DNA from: an uncultured Verrucomicrobiota bacterium
GTDB taxonomy: Bacteria > Verrucomicrobiota > Kiritimatiellia > CAIVKH01
Length of the DNA: 64,000 bases
Assembly: GCA_937996795.1 (NCBI GenBank)
Contig: CALKUH010000067.1
Location: 70,401 to 134,400, forward strand
Direction of reading: 5' to 3'
Below, piece by piece: positions 45,176-52,700 of the stretch (positions are counted from its first letter, which is position 1; each line of letters begins with the position of its first letter). The notes under the pieces were generated by a model that saw nothing but the letters and a program-made list of their open reading frames with translations, was not told the DNA's origin and did no database searches. Both the position numbers and the translations under genes were made by a program.

Positions 45176-46314
45176 CCGACCTGCCCGATCCCTTCCGTGC
45201 GCATCGCCAGAAGAGCGGCGTGCTCGTCTGTCCGTTCCAGGGCGAACCCATACCGATGATCCTCGGCTACAAGGAACTGCGCCGGGCGGCCAAGGACTGG
45301 GAAACGTTCAGCAACGACGCACCGTTCCGTGTGCCGATCCCGTCGGAGGAGACGGTGCGCTCCGTCCGGCAGCTTCCCATCGAAACCGATCCCCCGGATC
45401 ACACCGAGTACCGGGCCATCACCGAGCCGTTCTTCAAACGACCCTTGCTGCCCGACGTGATTGCGCGCATCCAGGAGTTGGTCGGCCGGATGGTCGAGCG
45501 CGCGCTGGAGCGGGATCAGATCGAAGTGCTCAGTGAGTTCTCGCTGCCGCTGCAGGCGAAGGCGCTGACGATCCTGCTGGATGTGCCCGAATCCGAGGCT
45601 GACATCTGGGTCGAGTGGGGCGTGCGGGTATTCAGCGTGGGCGATGCGAAAGCGGATGGGACGTACCTCGAGCGCTACCTGGCGCAGCGGCTCGACGCGG
45701 CCGCCGCGTCGCCCGGCGCGGACTTCTTCAGCGTGTTGACGCAGGCCGAGTTTCGCGGCCGCAAGCTCACGCGTGAGGAACAGATGGGATTCGCCAACCT
45801 CGCGTTCGCCGGTGGACGGCATACCGTGATCCACACCGTGAGCACGATCATCGACTACATCGCCGGCCATCCGGAGGCGCTTGGATTTCTGCGCGCGGAT
45901 GCCAAACGCATCGTGCCCGCCGTCGAGGAGTTTGTCCGCATCGCGAGTCCGCTCACCCACATTGGCCGCGTGTGCAGCAAAGGGGGCGAGGTGCTTGGCC
46001 AGCAGGTCCCGCCGGGCGGGCGGGTTGCGCTCTGCTGGGCGTCGGCCAACCATGACGAAACGATTTTCGAGGACCCGGACTCGGTGAAACTGGACCGCAT
46101 GCCGAATCCCCACATCGGCTTCGGCAGCGGCATCCACAGTTGCATGGGCGCCGCGCATGCGCGCCTGCTGCTGCGCACCCTCTTGGCGACGCTGTGCGAG
46201 AAGGTCGGCCGCATCGAACCGCTCGACGTTCAGCGGCACATCGAGAAGGAAGCGACCTACACACGCATCACCGGCTACGACCGGCTCGTGGCGCATTTCG
46301 CCCGACGCGCGTAG
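45172..46314 (+). CDS. cytochrome P450, three-component bacterial class I
   Basis: 380 residues. The haem loop FGSGIHSCMG puts the axial cysteine at C324. The K-helix region appears as VEEFVRIASP, and ETDPPDHTEYR is the usual N-terminal P450 segment. In the I helix the motif is F212-A-G-G-R-H-T218: the acid residue normally before Thr (AGxD/ET) is a histidine, so proton delivery may differ. With its own ferredoxin and reductase it is self-sufficient. In a sugar-catabolic neighbourhood the best precedent is the CYP236-type systems that oxidatively remove a methyl group from 6-O-methyl-D-galactose, releasing formaldehyde. That substrate is an inference; fatty acid or terpenoid hydroxylation is possible. 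Confidence 0.93.
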   Translation: MTDLPDPFRAHRQKSGVLVCPFQGEPIPMILGYKELRRAAKDWETFSNDAPFRVPIPSEETVRSVRQLPIETDPPDHTEYRAITEPFFKRPLLPDVIARIQELVGRMVERALERDQIEVLSEFSLPLQAKALTILLDVPESEADIWVEWGVRVFSVGDAKADGTYLERYLAQRLDAAAASPGADFFSVLTQAEFRGRKLTREEQMGFANLAFAGGRHTVIHTVSTIIDYIAGHPEALGFLRADAKRIVPAVEEFVRIASPLTHIGRVCSKGGEVLGQQVPPGGRVALCWASANHDETIFEDPDSVKLDRMPNPHIGFGSGIHSCMGAAHARLLLRTLLATLCEKVGRIEPLDVQRHIEKEATYTRITGYDRLVAHFARRA

Positions 46315-46387
46315 AATCGGATTCCGCGCCCATCCGCCTCCGCCAAGGCTACGGCGGATAGGTCATGAGCGGAGGGGGAGACAGGAT

Positions 46388-46436
46388 GGACGGGATTTGC
46401 GGGAAGGGATTTCTTCGCATCCAGTCCATCCCGTCC
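46388..46436. terminator. hairpin between convergent P450 and lactonase genes
   Basis: GGACGGGAT (46388-46396) pairs with ATCCCGTCC (46428-46436), and the loop contains a second short stem GAAG/CTTC. A pyrimidine-rich TTCCTTCTTTC follows. Position between two converging genes suggests a bidirectional terminator, although the sequence also looks like a dispersed repeat of this type of genome. Confidence 0.55.
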
Positions 46437-46460
46437 TTCCTTCTTTCGGTAAAATCGAAC

Positions 46461-47504
46461 TCACGCGAATGTGATGCAGGAGGGGGAGCCGGCGTCGACG
46501 GAGGATTCTTCCGCGCTTTGGTTGAGCGGGACAGTGCGGATGCGGTGGCCGTCCTGGTAGGCGATGAGCAACCAGCGGCCGCCGGGACTGAACGCGATGT
46601 CGCGCGGGGTGCCATCAGTCGGCCGGGCCGGTGATATCACTCGCTTGAGCTGCGTGTGCCCGTCGCGGTCGAGTCGGAACAGCGCGACACGGTGGCCGCT
46701 CCGCTCGCTCACCGCCAGTTGTTCCCCATCGGGATGAAGGCGCAGGGCCGCGCCGCCGCCCGCCCCGCCGAGTCCGGATAGATCCCGCAGCCGGATCGCG
46801 GTGCGCAACGTCAGCGCCCCGTCGCGCGCGTCGACATCATAAACCAGCACCTGCGGATCGAGTTCCGTCATGACATAGAACAACGGCAGGCGGGGATGGA
46901 AGAGCCCGTGCCGCGGTCCGCTGCCGGGCGGCGCGAGAACGCGCACGGGCGCACCGAGCGGTCCGCCGGCGTACGGCGGATGCACCCACACGGAGTCGCT
47001 CCCGAGATCGCACACGCAGACGTGACCGGTCCACGGCGAGACGGCGGTGTGGTGCGCATGGGGGCCCGCCTGTCGGTCCGTGTCCGGGCCGTGTCCTTCA
47101 TACGCGTGGAGAGCGGTCGGTCCCGCGAGGCCGCCGCCGGCGAGCGAATAGGCGGCGAGTCGTCCGTCGAGATAGGACGCGGCAAACGCGATGTCACCCG
47201 CAGCGACGACGTGGCACGTCGCGAGGCCGTCCGACGATGCGTCGCCGCGCGGGATCAGCGGGCCGGTGTCCGTCAGTCCGAAGCGCAGTACACGGCCCGG
47301 CGCGCGGAACGTTTCCGAGACGGCGAGCAGATCCTCGCGTCCGCATGCGCACAGCCAGGAAGGATTCACGACCTCGGCGCACAACTCGGGCGGCGTTATC
47401 CGGCCGGTGTCCTCATCGAACCACGCGCGCAGGATGCCGCGCCCGCGGGCATCGGTGAAGAACGGCGCGCCGTCGGTGTAGCAGCCGAAAAACACGCGAA
47501 GCAT
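46461..47504 (-). CDS. lactonase, seven-bladed beta-propeller (YbhE/6-phosphogluconolactonase type)
   Basis: 347 residues, family PF10282 by pattern: FFGCYTDG at the start, then blade motifs such as NPSWLCACG, AHHTAVSPWTGHVCVCDLGSD, GPRHGLFHP, LFYVMTELD and RDIAFSPGGRWLLIAYQ. The family hydrolyses sugar lactones in the cytosol. It is the last gene of the SDR-UxuA-RraA-lactonase operon, starting one base after the RraA stop region, and would open an aldonolactone formed by a sugar 1-dehydrogenase. No signal peptide. The exact lactone is unknown. Confidence 0.88.
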   Translation of the reverse strand: MLRVFFGCYTDGAPFFTDARGRGILRAWFDEDTGRITPPELCAEVVNPSWLCACGREDLLAVSETFRAPGRVLRFGLTDTGPLIPRGDASSDGLATCHVVAAGDIAFAASYLDGRLAAYSLAGGGLAGPTALHAYEGHGPDTDRQAGPHAHHTAVSPWTGHVCVCDLGSDSVWVHPPYAGGPLGAPVRVLAPPGSGPRHGLFHPRLPLFYVMTELDPQVLVYDVDARDGALTLRTAIRLRDLSGLGGAGGGAALRLHPDGEQLAVSERSGHRVALFRLDRDGHTQLKRVISPARPTDGTPRDIAFSPGGRWLLIAYQDGHRIRTVPLNQSAEESSVDAGSPSCITFA

Positions 47505-47505
47505 T

Positions 47506-48192
47506 TCACATCACTCCGTAGCGGTCCCACACTTCGCGCGTCGGCATGCCTTCGCGGATCTTTTTCGCGACCATGCTCTCGGCGCGAACCTTCTCCAGCG
47601 CGCGTCGGACGGCCTCCTCCTCGGCGGCGCGCGGGATGGCGACGACGCCGTCCACATCGCCGAAGAGAATGTCGCCGCTCTCGACGCGGACGCCGTTGGA
47701 GAACTCGATCGGGCAGCGGAAATCGATCACCCGCCCGCGCACGCCCTGGTCCTGGCCGTAGGGGCCGTAGGAAAACGTCGGGAACGCGAGTCGTTCGATG
47801 CCGTTCGTGTCGCGGCTGTAGCCGTCGATCACCGCGCCGACCGCGCCGCAGTGCATCGCGCGGGTGCTCATCAATTCGCCCCAACAGGCGTACGCGCCGT
47901 GCGCGCCGGTGCAGGCGTAGATTTCGCCGGGCCGCAGGCTGTCGAGCGCGTCGAACATGAGGCCGAACGCAGCCTCGCGCTTTTCGTGCTCGATCCGGGT
48001 CCCGACGCAGTCGGCCTCGAGCACGGTCATCGCGCGGCCGACAACGCGCATCGACGGGAACAACGGGCGGATGCGGGGCGGGAGGTACTGGCGGCGAAAT
48101 CCCATCTGGTCGAGCACGTCGCCGATCACACAGGAGAACAACTCGCGGCGTATGGTGTCGAGGAAGTCCAGGTCGTCGCGGAATGTGGTCAT
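47506..48192 (-). CDS. RraA-like aldolase/decarboxylase-family protein
   Basis: 228 residues from the ATG at 48192, which overlaps the UxuA-like gene stop (ATGA). The longer frame to 48699 is a shadow. RraA-family pattern: SCVIGDVLDQMG, VVGRAMTVLEAD, AVIDGYSRDTNGI and DILFGDVDGVVAIPRAAEEE. Members include HMG/CHA aldolases that cleave 4-hydroxy-2-oxo acids, and the RNase E regulator RraA; the extended N-terminus and operon context favour an aldolase. Placed after a sugar-acid dehydratase, it could cleave a 2-keto-3-deoxy sugar acid into pyruvate and an aldehyde, a job normally done by unrelated DapA- or HpcH-type aldolases. Confidence 0.85.
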   Translation of the reverse strand: MTTFRDDLDFLDTIRRELFSCVIGDVLDQMGFRRQYLPPRIRPLFPSMRVVGRAMTVLEADCVGTRIEHEKREAAFGLMFDALDSLRPGEIYACTGAHGAYACWGELMSTRAMHCGAVGAVIDGYSRDTNGIERLAFPTFSYGPYGQDQGVRGRVIDFRCPIEFSNGVRVESGDILFGDVDGVVAIPRAAEEEAVRRALEKVRAESMVAKKIREGMPTREVWDRYGVM

Positions 48193-49286
48193 GGTGTGGC
48201 CTTGTTGAAGCGGTCGAGTTGCGCCTTGAGATAGCCCATCGCGTACGCGGTGCCGGCGTGCCACGGCGCGGCGCAGGTCATTTGCGGCGCGTGGTCCGGG
48301 ATGATCACGCCCGTGTATCCGCAGTCGCGCAGGATCGCGAGCACGCGCGCGATGTCCACGTCGCCGTCGTCGATGAACGTCTCGCAATAGTGCGGAACCT
48401 GACCGCGCACATTCCGCAGGTGCACGTAGCCGATGCGGCCCTGGCGCGCGTAGCGCTCGACGCAGCCGTACAGGTCGTCGTCCGCCATCTCGGCCAGCGT
48501 GCCGACGCAGAACTCGAGCGCGTTCGCGGGGCTCGGGTCGATGTCGATGAGCTTCTGGTAGAGCGCGTGGCGGTGGACGAGGCGCGGCTGCTGGCGGACC
48601 ATCGGAAGCGGCGGATCGTCCGGATGCGCGGCGAGGCGGAGGCCGCGTCGTTCGGCGGTCGGCAGCACCGCGCGCAGGAACACCGCGAGCCGGTTCCACA
48701 ATTCTTCGTGCGTGATCGTCGGCTCGACGCCGGGCGGCGCGTCCGGGTCATAGATCATGTTCCAGATCATGCCCTTGGGGATCGGTTCGGTCAGGTCGGG
48801 CGTATCGGCGCCGTCGAGGCCGACCGCGCCCGCGTCGCCGCGCGTGCGCAGGTGCGCGCGGCCGGTGACGCCGCCGAGGCTGAAGTTGTAGCCGAAGACC
48901 TCGAGTCCGGCGTCGGCGAAGATTTCGATCTGGCGGCACGCCTGTTCGAGCTGCTCGTCGCGTTTGGGTCCCGCGAGCAGGATGTCGTGCCACTGCGCGG
49001 GATCGAAGTTCTCGACGCCGTGGAAGCGGAGGGCGTGCCGTTCGAGATCGCGGCGGATCGCGAGCAATTCGTCGAGCGTCCACAGGCCGGGATGATCCGC
49101 CACGCCCCAGCCCCGGTTCCGGTCGCCGACCGGCTGGTCCACCCGGCCCGAGTCCGGGTCGGTCTTTACGCCGTAGTCGCAGAGGTGAACGATGATATCG
49201 GTGGCGCCGCACTGCCGCGCGTAGCGGTAGTGCGCGTCGTTGAGCATGTGGCGATAGAGGCCGAGTCCGAGTCGCATGGTGGTCAT
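48189..49286 (-). CDS. uxuA: UxuA-like mannonate dehydratase family protein
   Basis: 365 residues, similar in length to UxuA (about 390). A xylose-isomerase-like barrel with LWTLDELLAIRRDLERHALRF-type N-terminus, WNMIYDPDAPPG, AAHPDDPPLP (the conserved His/Asp block of UxuA), LEFCVGTLAEM, YVHLRNVRG and DHAPQM. UxuA dehydrates D-mannonate to 2-keto-3-deoxygluconate using divalent metal. It is second in the SDR-UxuA-RraA-lactonase operon and overlaps both neighbours by four bases. Since the uxaC operon elsewhere in the window has its own SDR, this enzyme may act on a different aldonate made by the neighbouring SDR and lactonase. Confidence 0.85.
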   Translation of the reverse strand: MTTMRLGLGLYRHMLNDAHYRYARQCGATDIIVHLCDYGVKTDPDSGRVDQPVGDRNRGWGVADHPGLWTLDELLAIRRDLERHALRFHGVENFDPAQWHDILLAGPKRDEQLEQACRQIEIFADAGLEVFGYNFSLGGVTGRAHLRTRGDAGAVGLDGADTPDLTEPIPKGMIWNMIYDPDAPPGVEPTITHEELWNRLAVFLRAVLPTAERRGLRLAAHPDDPPLPMVRQQPRLVHRHALYQKLIDIDPSPANALEFCVGTLAEMADDDLYGCVERYARQGRIGYVHLRNVRGQVPHYCETFIDDGDVDIARVLAILRDCGYTGVIIPDHAPQMTCAAPWHAGTAYAMGYLKAQLDRFNKATP

Positions 49287-50071
49287 CCCAGTTTGGGCAG
49301 GCTCACGCCCGCGTCGACCTGCAGCACGTGTCCGTCCACCTCGTCAGCGAGCGGGGAACACAGGTAGACGAAAGCGTTGGCGATCGCTTCGGGTGAGTTC
49401 CGCATGCCGAGCGGTGAGATGCGGTCCACCCACGCGCGGTAGTCCGGGTTCGTGTCGTACATCCGCTTCGAGCTGCCCGCGGCCACGTTGCCGGGCGACA
49501 CGGCGTTCACGCGGATGCCGTGTTCCGCGTACTCGAGGGCCAGGTTCTTCGCGAACATCTCCAGTCCGGCCTTGCTCATGACGTAGGCGGCGATGCCGCT
49601 CATCGGGATGCGGCTGGCGTACGACGAGGTGAAGATCAGGTGGCCGCGCGTACGTTGCGCGACCCAGTGCCGCAGCGTCTCCCGCGCGAAGTAGGTCTGG
49701 CCCATCAGGTTGAACGCCACGATCCGGTCGAATGTTGCCCGGTCGCAGTCGGCGAAGGATTGGATCGTGGTGCCGCCCGCGTGGCCGAGCGCCACGTTGA
49801 TCCCGGGGTGCGCCGCGAAGATGTCCGCGCAGACCGATTCCACCGACACCGGGTCCGCGACGTCCATGCGGTAATAGGCCGCGTCGGCGAGGCCCCACGC
49901 CGCCAGCCGCGCGCGCGCCGTATCCGGCGGCTCGATGTCCGTCGCGATGATCGAAGCGCCCCGGCGGTGTAGCGCCTTCAGTACGTACTCGGCGATCGCA
50001 CCGCACGCCCCGGTGATCAACACCACCTTGTCCGACAGGTCGACATCCGGCGTCCGCTGACTCGCGTTCAT
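49283..50071 (-). CDS. SDR-family sugar or sugar-acid dehydrogenase
   Basis: 262 residues from the ATG at 50071 (MNASQRTPDVDLSDKVV). Starts at 50119 and 50125 exist but overlap or abut the operator at 50121-50134 and add no family sequence. SDR features: TGACGAIAEYV cofactor loop, ALGHAGG instead of the usual NNAG motif, SSYASRIPMSG with catalytic Ser, AYVMSK with Tyr/Lys, and VDGHVLQVDAGVSLPKLG at the end. First gene of the operon with UxuA, RraA and lactonase. It either oxidises a free sugar to its lactone or interconverts fructuronate and mannonate. The changed NAG motif is unusual but still contains no obviously fatal substitution. Confidence 0.85.
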   Translation of the reverse strand: MNASQRTPDVDLSDKVVLITGACGAIAEYVLKALHRRGASIIATDIEPPDTARARLAAWGLADAAYYRMDVADPVSVESVCADIFAAHPGINVALGHAGGTTIQSFADCDRATFDRIVAFNLMGQTYFARETLRHWVAQRTRGHLIFTSSYASRIPMSGIAAYVMSKAGLEMFAKNLALEYAEHGIRVNAVSPGNVAAGSSKRMYDTNPDYRAWVDRISPLGMRNSPEAIANAFVYLCSPLADEVDGHVLQVDAGVSLPKLG

Positions 50072-50120
50072 GCGCGCATTCAACGACAGCGCGCGCCCGA
50101 TGTCAATCGCGGGGCTCATG

Positions 50121-50134
50121 TTCATACGTATGAG
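50121..50134. promoter_or_regulatory. operator, left member of a pair
   Basis: TTCATACGTATGAG with a perfect 12-bp palindromic core (50122-50133), in front of the SDR-UxuA-RraA-lactonase operon. Its centre is exactly 100 bases from that of the second copy at 50221-50234, so two bound dimers would be near-helically phased and could loop. No clear -35/-10 pair is visible for the leftward direction. Confidence 0.75.
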
Positions 50135-50193
50135 GTGGTGATTCCGGGCGCGGCGCCCGCCGGGCGGCCCGGGTGCGCGGATCGATTCCGCTC

Positions 50194-50234
50194 TTTACAG
50201 ACGCGGGGGCGCGCTATAGATTCATACGTATGAG
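50194..50234 (+). promoter_or_regulatory. promoter and operator of the GH20-like operon
   Basis: TTTACA (50194-50199), a 17-base spacer and TAGATT (50217-50222) form the promoter. The operator TTCATACGTATGAG (50221-50234) overlaps the -10 and includes the ATG start codon at 50230. Transcription from here would start at or next to the ATG, implying a leaderless message. Confidence 0.7.
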
Positions 50235-52152
50235 CATTGGCGATGCAAGCGCGCGTCCGGCCTTCCGGGGCTTCCATTACGACGTTGCCCGCGGCGCGCA
50301 CCTGCGGCCCGACACCTTCCACGCGGCGATCCGCCACGCGGCGCGCTGCGGCTATACGCATTTCCTTCCGTATCTCGAAACCATGATCCGGCTGCCCTCG
50401 ATGGAGCGGGCGTGTCCGCCCTGTGCCTACACCGCGGAGGACTGGCGCGGATTCCAGGCGACGGCGGACGCGGCGGGGATCGAGCTGGTCCCGCATTTCA
50501 ACGTGATCGGTCATCTGGAACATGTGGTGCCGGTGTATCCGGAGCTGGGCAGCGAGGCCTCGCCGGGCTGGATGGACATGGACCCGACGCAGCCGGCGGC
50601 GCGCGCGTGGATGCTGCGCTGCCTGGCGGAGTTCTGCGCGATTTCGCGCAGCGAATACTTCCTGATCGGCGGCGACGAGTGGCAGCCGCCACGGGCGCTG
50701 CTGGAGCAGCCGGGTTTCGACGTGGCCGCCGCGTGGGTGGAGCAGGTGAATGCGGCGGTTGCGTTCCTCGTCGCGTACGGGCGCACGCCGATCGTCTGGC
50801 ACGACATGCTGCTGCACTATCCCGCCGCCCTGGCCCGGCTCTCGCGCGATGCGGTGATCGCGTTCTGGTTCTACGACGAGGATGCGGACTACCCGGTGCT
50901 GTCCATGCTGCGCGAACACGGGTTCCGCGTGCTGATGGCCTCGGGGCTGATTTCCTCGCCCGGCGTGTTGACCCGGCGCAACGTGCGCGCGATCGAGACC
51001 GCGCGCCGCGCGGCCGAGGCGCACCGCGCCGATGGGGTCTTCGTCACCACCTGGGGCGATTGCCGCTGGGAATTCCAGCGGTTCAACATGTCCGCGGTCG
51101 CAGCGGTGCTGCGCGGCGAACCGCCGCCGCCGCTGGTGGACGCGCTGACGCTGTTCGACATCCGGCAGCGGATGCCGCTCGATGCGGAGCTGACGCAGGG
51201 CCTCGACGCCATGCGCCGTGCCGGCGAGGCGGAGCTCGCGGAGGTGCTCGACACCGATCGTGCCGGCGACGGCGCGCGGCGGCAGGCGTTGTTCGCGCGC
51301 CATCATCATCCCTGCGGTCCGCTGCACCAATCGCTCGGGGAACCCGAGGCGGCGGTCGCGTGGACTGAGCCGCCGCCCGTGCCCCGTGCGTCCGGCGCGC
51401 CGGCGTTCGGCGTGGTCGAGGCGACGGATGGCAGTTACCGGTTCTTTAACGGCGACGAACAGTTCGATGTGTGGCCGACCTACGGGGCGAGCCTGCAGGG
51501 GTGGAGCGTGGCCGGCCACGAGTTGATCGCAGACCGGCTTCGGGCGCAGCGCCGCCCGCTGCTTCCCCCCGGCGGATACCGAAGCTACTCCAGCTTGGGC
51601 GGCCTGCGCCCGATCTGGGCCCTGGGCACGCACAGCAACCCGTCGATCCTGTGGCACTACCCGTATGCCGCGCGGATCGTCGAGTCCGGACCCGATCGCG
51701 TCGTCGCGGAATTCACGCGGGATTATCCCCACGTCGCGATCCGCATCCGCGTGGGCATGGAGCGCGGCACGCCGGGCTTTCGCTACGAGGTGCGCGGCAT
51801 CAACCGCCTCGATCACGCGCGCGCCGCGTTCAACTTCAATCTGCCGCTGCATCTGCGCCGCGCGGATGTGGAGGGCATGGCGCTGCGCTGGCGCGGGGAG
51901 GGCGGTGCGCCGCGCGAGACGACCCTCGCGCGCGAGCGGGTCAGCGCGTTCGCCGTTCCGGCGCGCGGCCCGTTGACCGTCGCGGGCACCGCGTGGACGC
52001 TGGAGATCGAGGCCGATCCCGCCGAAACCGCGCTCTATTTCGTGGATTGGGGCCCCGGCTTCATCACGCCGGATGTCCACGGCGTGTACCGTCCGCGCGC
52101 CCTGAACGAGGAAGTCACGACCACGTGGAGGTTCACATGCCGTCCCATCTGA
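50230..52152 (+). CDS. GH20-like beta-N-acetylhexosaminidase, cytosolic
   Basis: 640 residues from the ATG at 50230; the longer frame from 50173 crosses the promoter. The barrel begins at once with FRGFHYDVARGAHL. The GH20 catalytic pair is D149-E150 in FLIGGDEWQPP, and TTWGDCRWEFQ lies near the end of the barrel. The family cleaves terminal beta-linked GlcNAc or GalNAc by substrate-assisted catalysis. There is no signal peptide and no N-terminal GH20b domain, so it is an intracellular, divergent member. C-terminal residues 400-640 form beta domains. It heads the operon with a binding protein, a double MBL protein, an unknown protein and GH9, and is repressed by the regulator of nagBA, consistent with GlcNAc release inside the cell. 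Confidence 0.82.
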   Translation: MSIGDASARPAFRGFHYDVARGAHLRPDTFHAAIRHAARCGYTHFLPYLETMIRLPSMERACPPCAYTAEDWRGFQATADAAGIELVPHFNVIGHLEHVVPVYPELGSEASPGWMDMDPTQPAARAWMLRCLAEFCAISRSEYFLIGGDEWQPPRALLEQPGFDVAAAWVEQVNAAVAFLVAYGRTPIVWHDMLLHYPAALARLSRDAVIAFWFYDEDADYPVLSMLREHGFRVLMASGLISSPGVLTRRNVRAIETARRAAEAHRADGVFVTTWGDCRWEFQRFNMSAVAAVLRGEPPPPLVDALTLFDIRQRMPLDAELTQGLDAMRRAGEAELAEVLDTDRAGDGARRQALFARHHHPCGPLHQSLGEPEAAVAWTEPPPVPRASGAPAFGVVEATDGSYRFFNGDEQFDVWPTYGASLQGWSVAGHELIADRLRAQRRPLLPPGGYRSYSSLGGLRPIWALGTHSNPSILWHYPYAARIVESGPDRVVAEFTRDYPHVAIRIRVGMERGTPGFRYEVRGINRLDHARAAFNFNLPLHLRRADVEGMALRWRGEGGAPRETTLARERVSAFAVPARGPLTVAGTAWTLEIEADPAETALYFVDWGPGFITPDVHGVYRPRALNEEVTTTWRFTCRPI

Positions 52153-52700
52153 TCCGGTTTCTCTTCGTCCTGCTGGCGGCCTGCGCAACGGCCGGCGCGG
52201 CGGAGCCGGTGAAATTCCTGAACGGGTCCTTCGCGGAAGGACTCGACCACTGGCGCCTCCAGGTGGCGGGGCCGTATGCGGACGAGCTGCCGCCGGAGAC
52301 CATCACGATGTCGTGGGAAAAGGGCGCGCCGCAGAGCGCCCAGGCCGACGCGTTGCGCATCACCGTGAAGCCGCACAAGGGCGAGTGGGTGTTTTGCCAC
52401 TATTCGGGCGCCATCGGAAAATTGAGTCGGATCGTGGAACCGGGCACCCGACTGCGCATCACCTTCCGCGTGCGGGGGGAGGGCGGCGCGAAGCGCCTCG
52501 CGGTGTCGCGGTTGTGGGGCGGCAGCACGGACGTCGTGCCCGTGTCATCGCGATGGACCGAGCAGCGCGTGGACCTTGTATCGGACGAGCATCCCATCGA
52601 CGAGCTGGTGTTCGTCCCCGTCGCCACCTCGGCGAAGGCCCTTCAGCAAGTGGCGCCCGGCATCGTCTACATCGATGATCTCGTTGTAGAAGTCAAATGA
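52137..52700 (+). CDS. exported jelly-roll carbohydrate-binding-like protein
   Basis: 187 residues from the ATG at 52137, overlapping the end of the GH20-like gene by 16 bases; the long frame from 51471 is a shadow. A signal peptide covers about residues 1-21 (FLFVLLAACATAGA), with a Cys that could be a lipid attachment site though the lipobox is poor. The rest looks like a CBM-type beta jelly roll: FLNGSFAEGLDHWRL, then alternating strands ending YIDDLVVEVK, as in CBM4/9-like modules. It would bind glycan in the periplasm or at the surface. Its stop overlaps the MBL gene start by four bases. No catalytic residues are evident. Confidence 0.7.
   Translation: MPSHLIRFLFVLLAACATAGAAEPVKFLNGSFAEGLDHWRLQVAGPYADELPPETITMSWEKGAPQSAQADALRITVKPHKGEWVFCHYSGAIGKLSRIVEPGTRLRITFRVRGEGGAKRLAVSRLWGGSTDVVPVSSRWTEQRVDLVSDEHPIDELVFVPVATSAKALQQVAPGIVYIDDLVVEVK

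Noticed and set aside
48193..48699. N-terminal extension of the RraA-like frame
   Set aside because: The added 169 residues are Arg/Pro-rich shadow of the UxuA-like gene; the ATG at 48192 gives a normal family N-terminus and a 4-bp overlap.
50122..52188. 688-residue minus-strand frame opposite the GH20-like gene
   Set aside because: No family character, and it would run through both operators.
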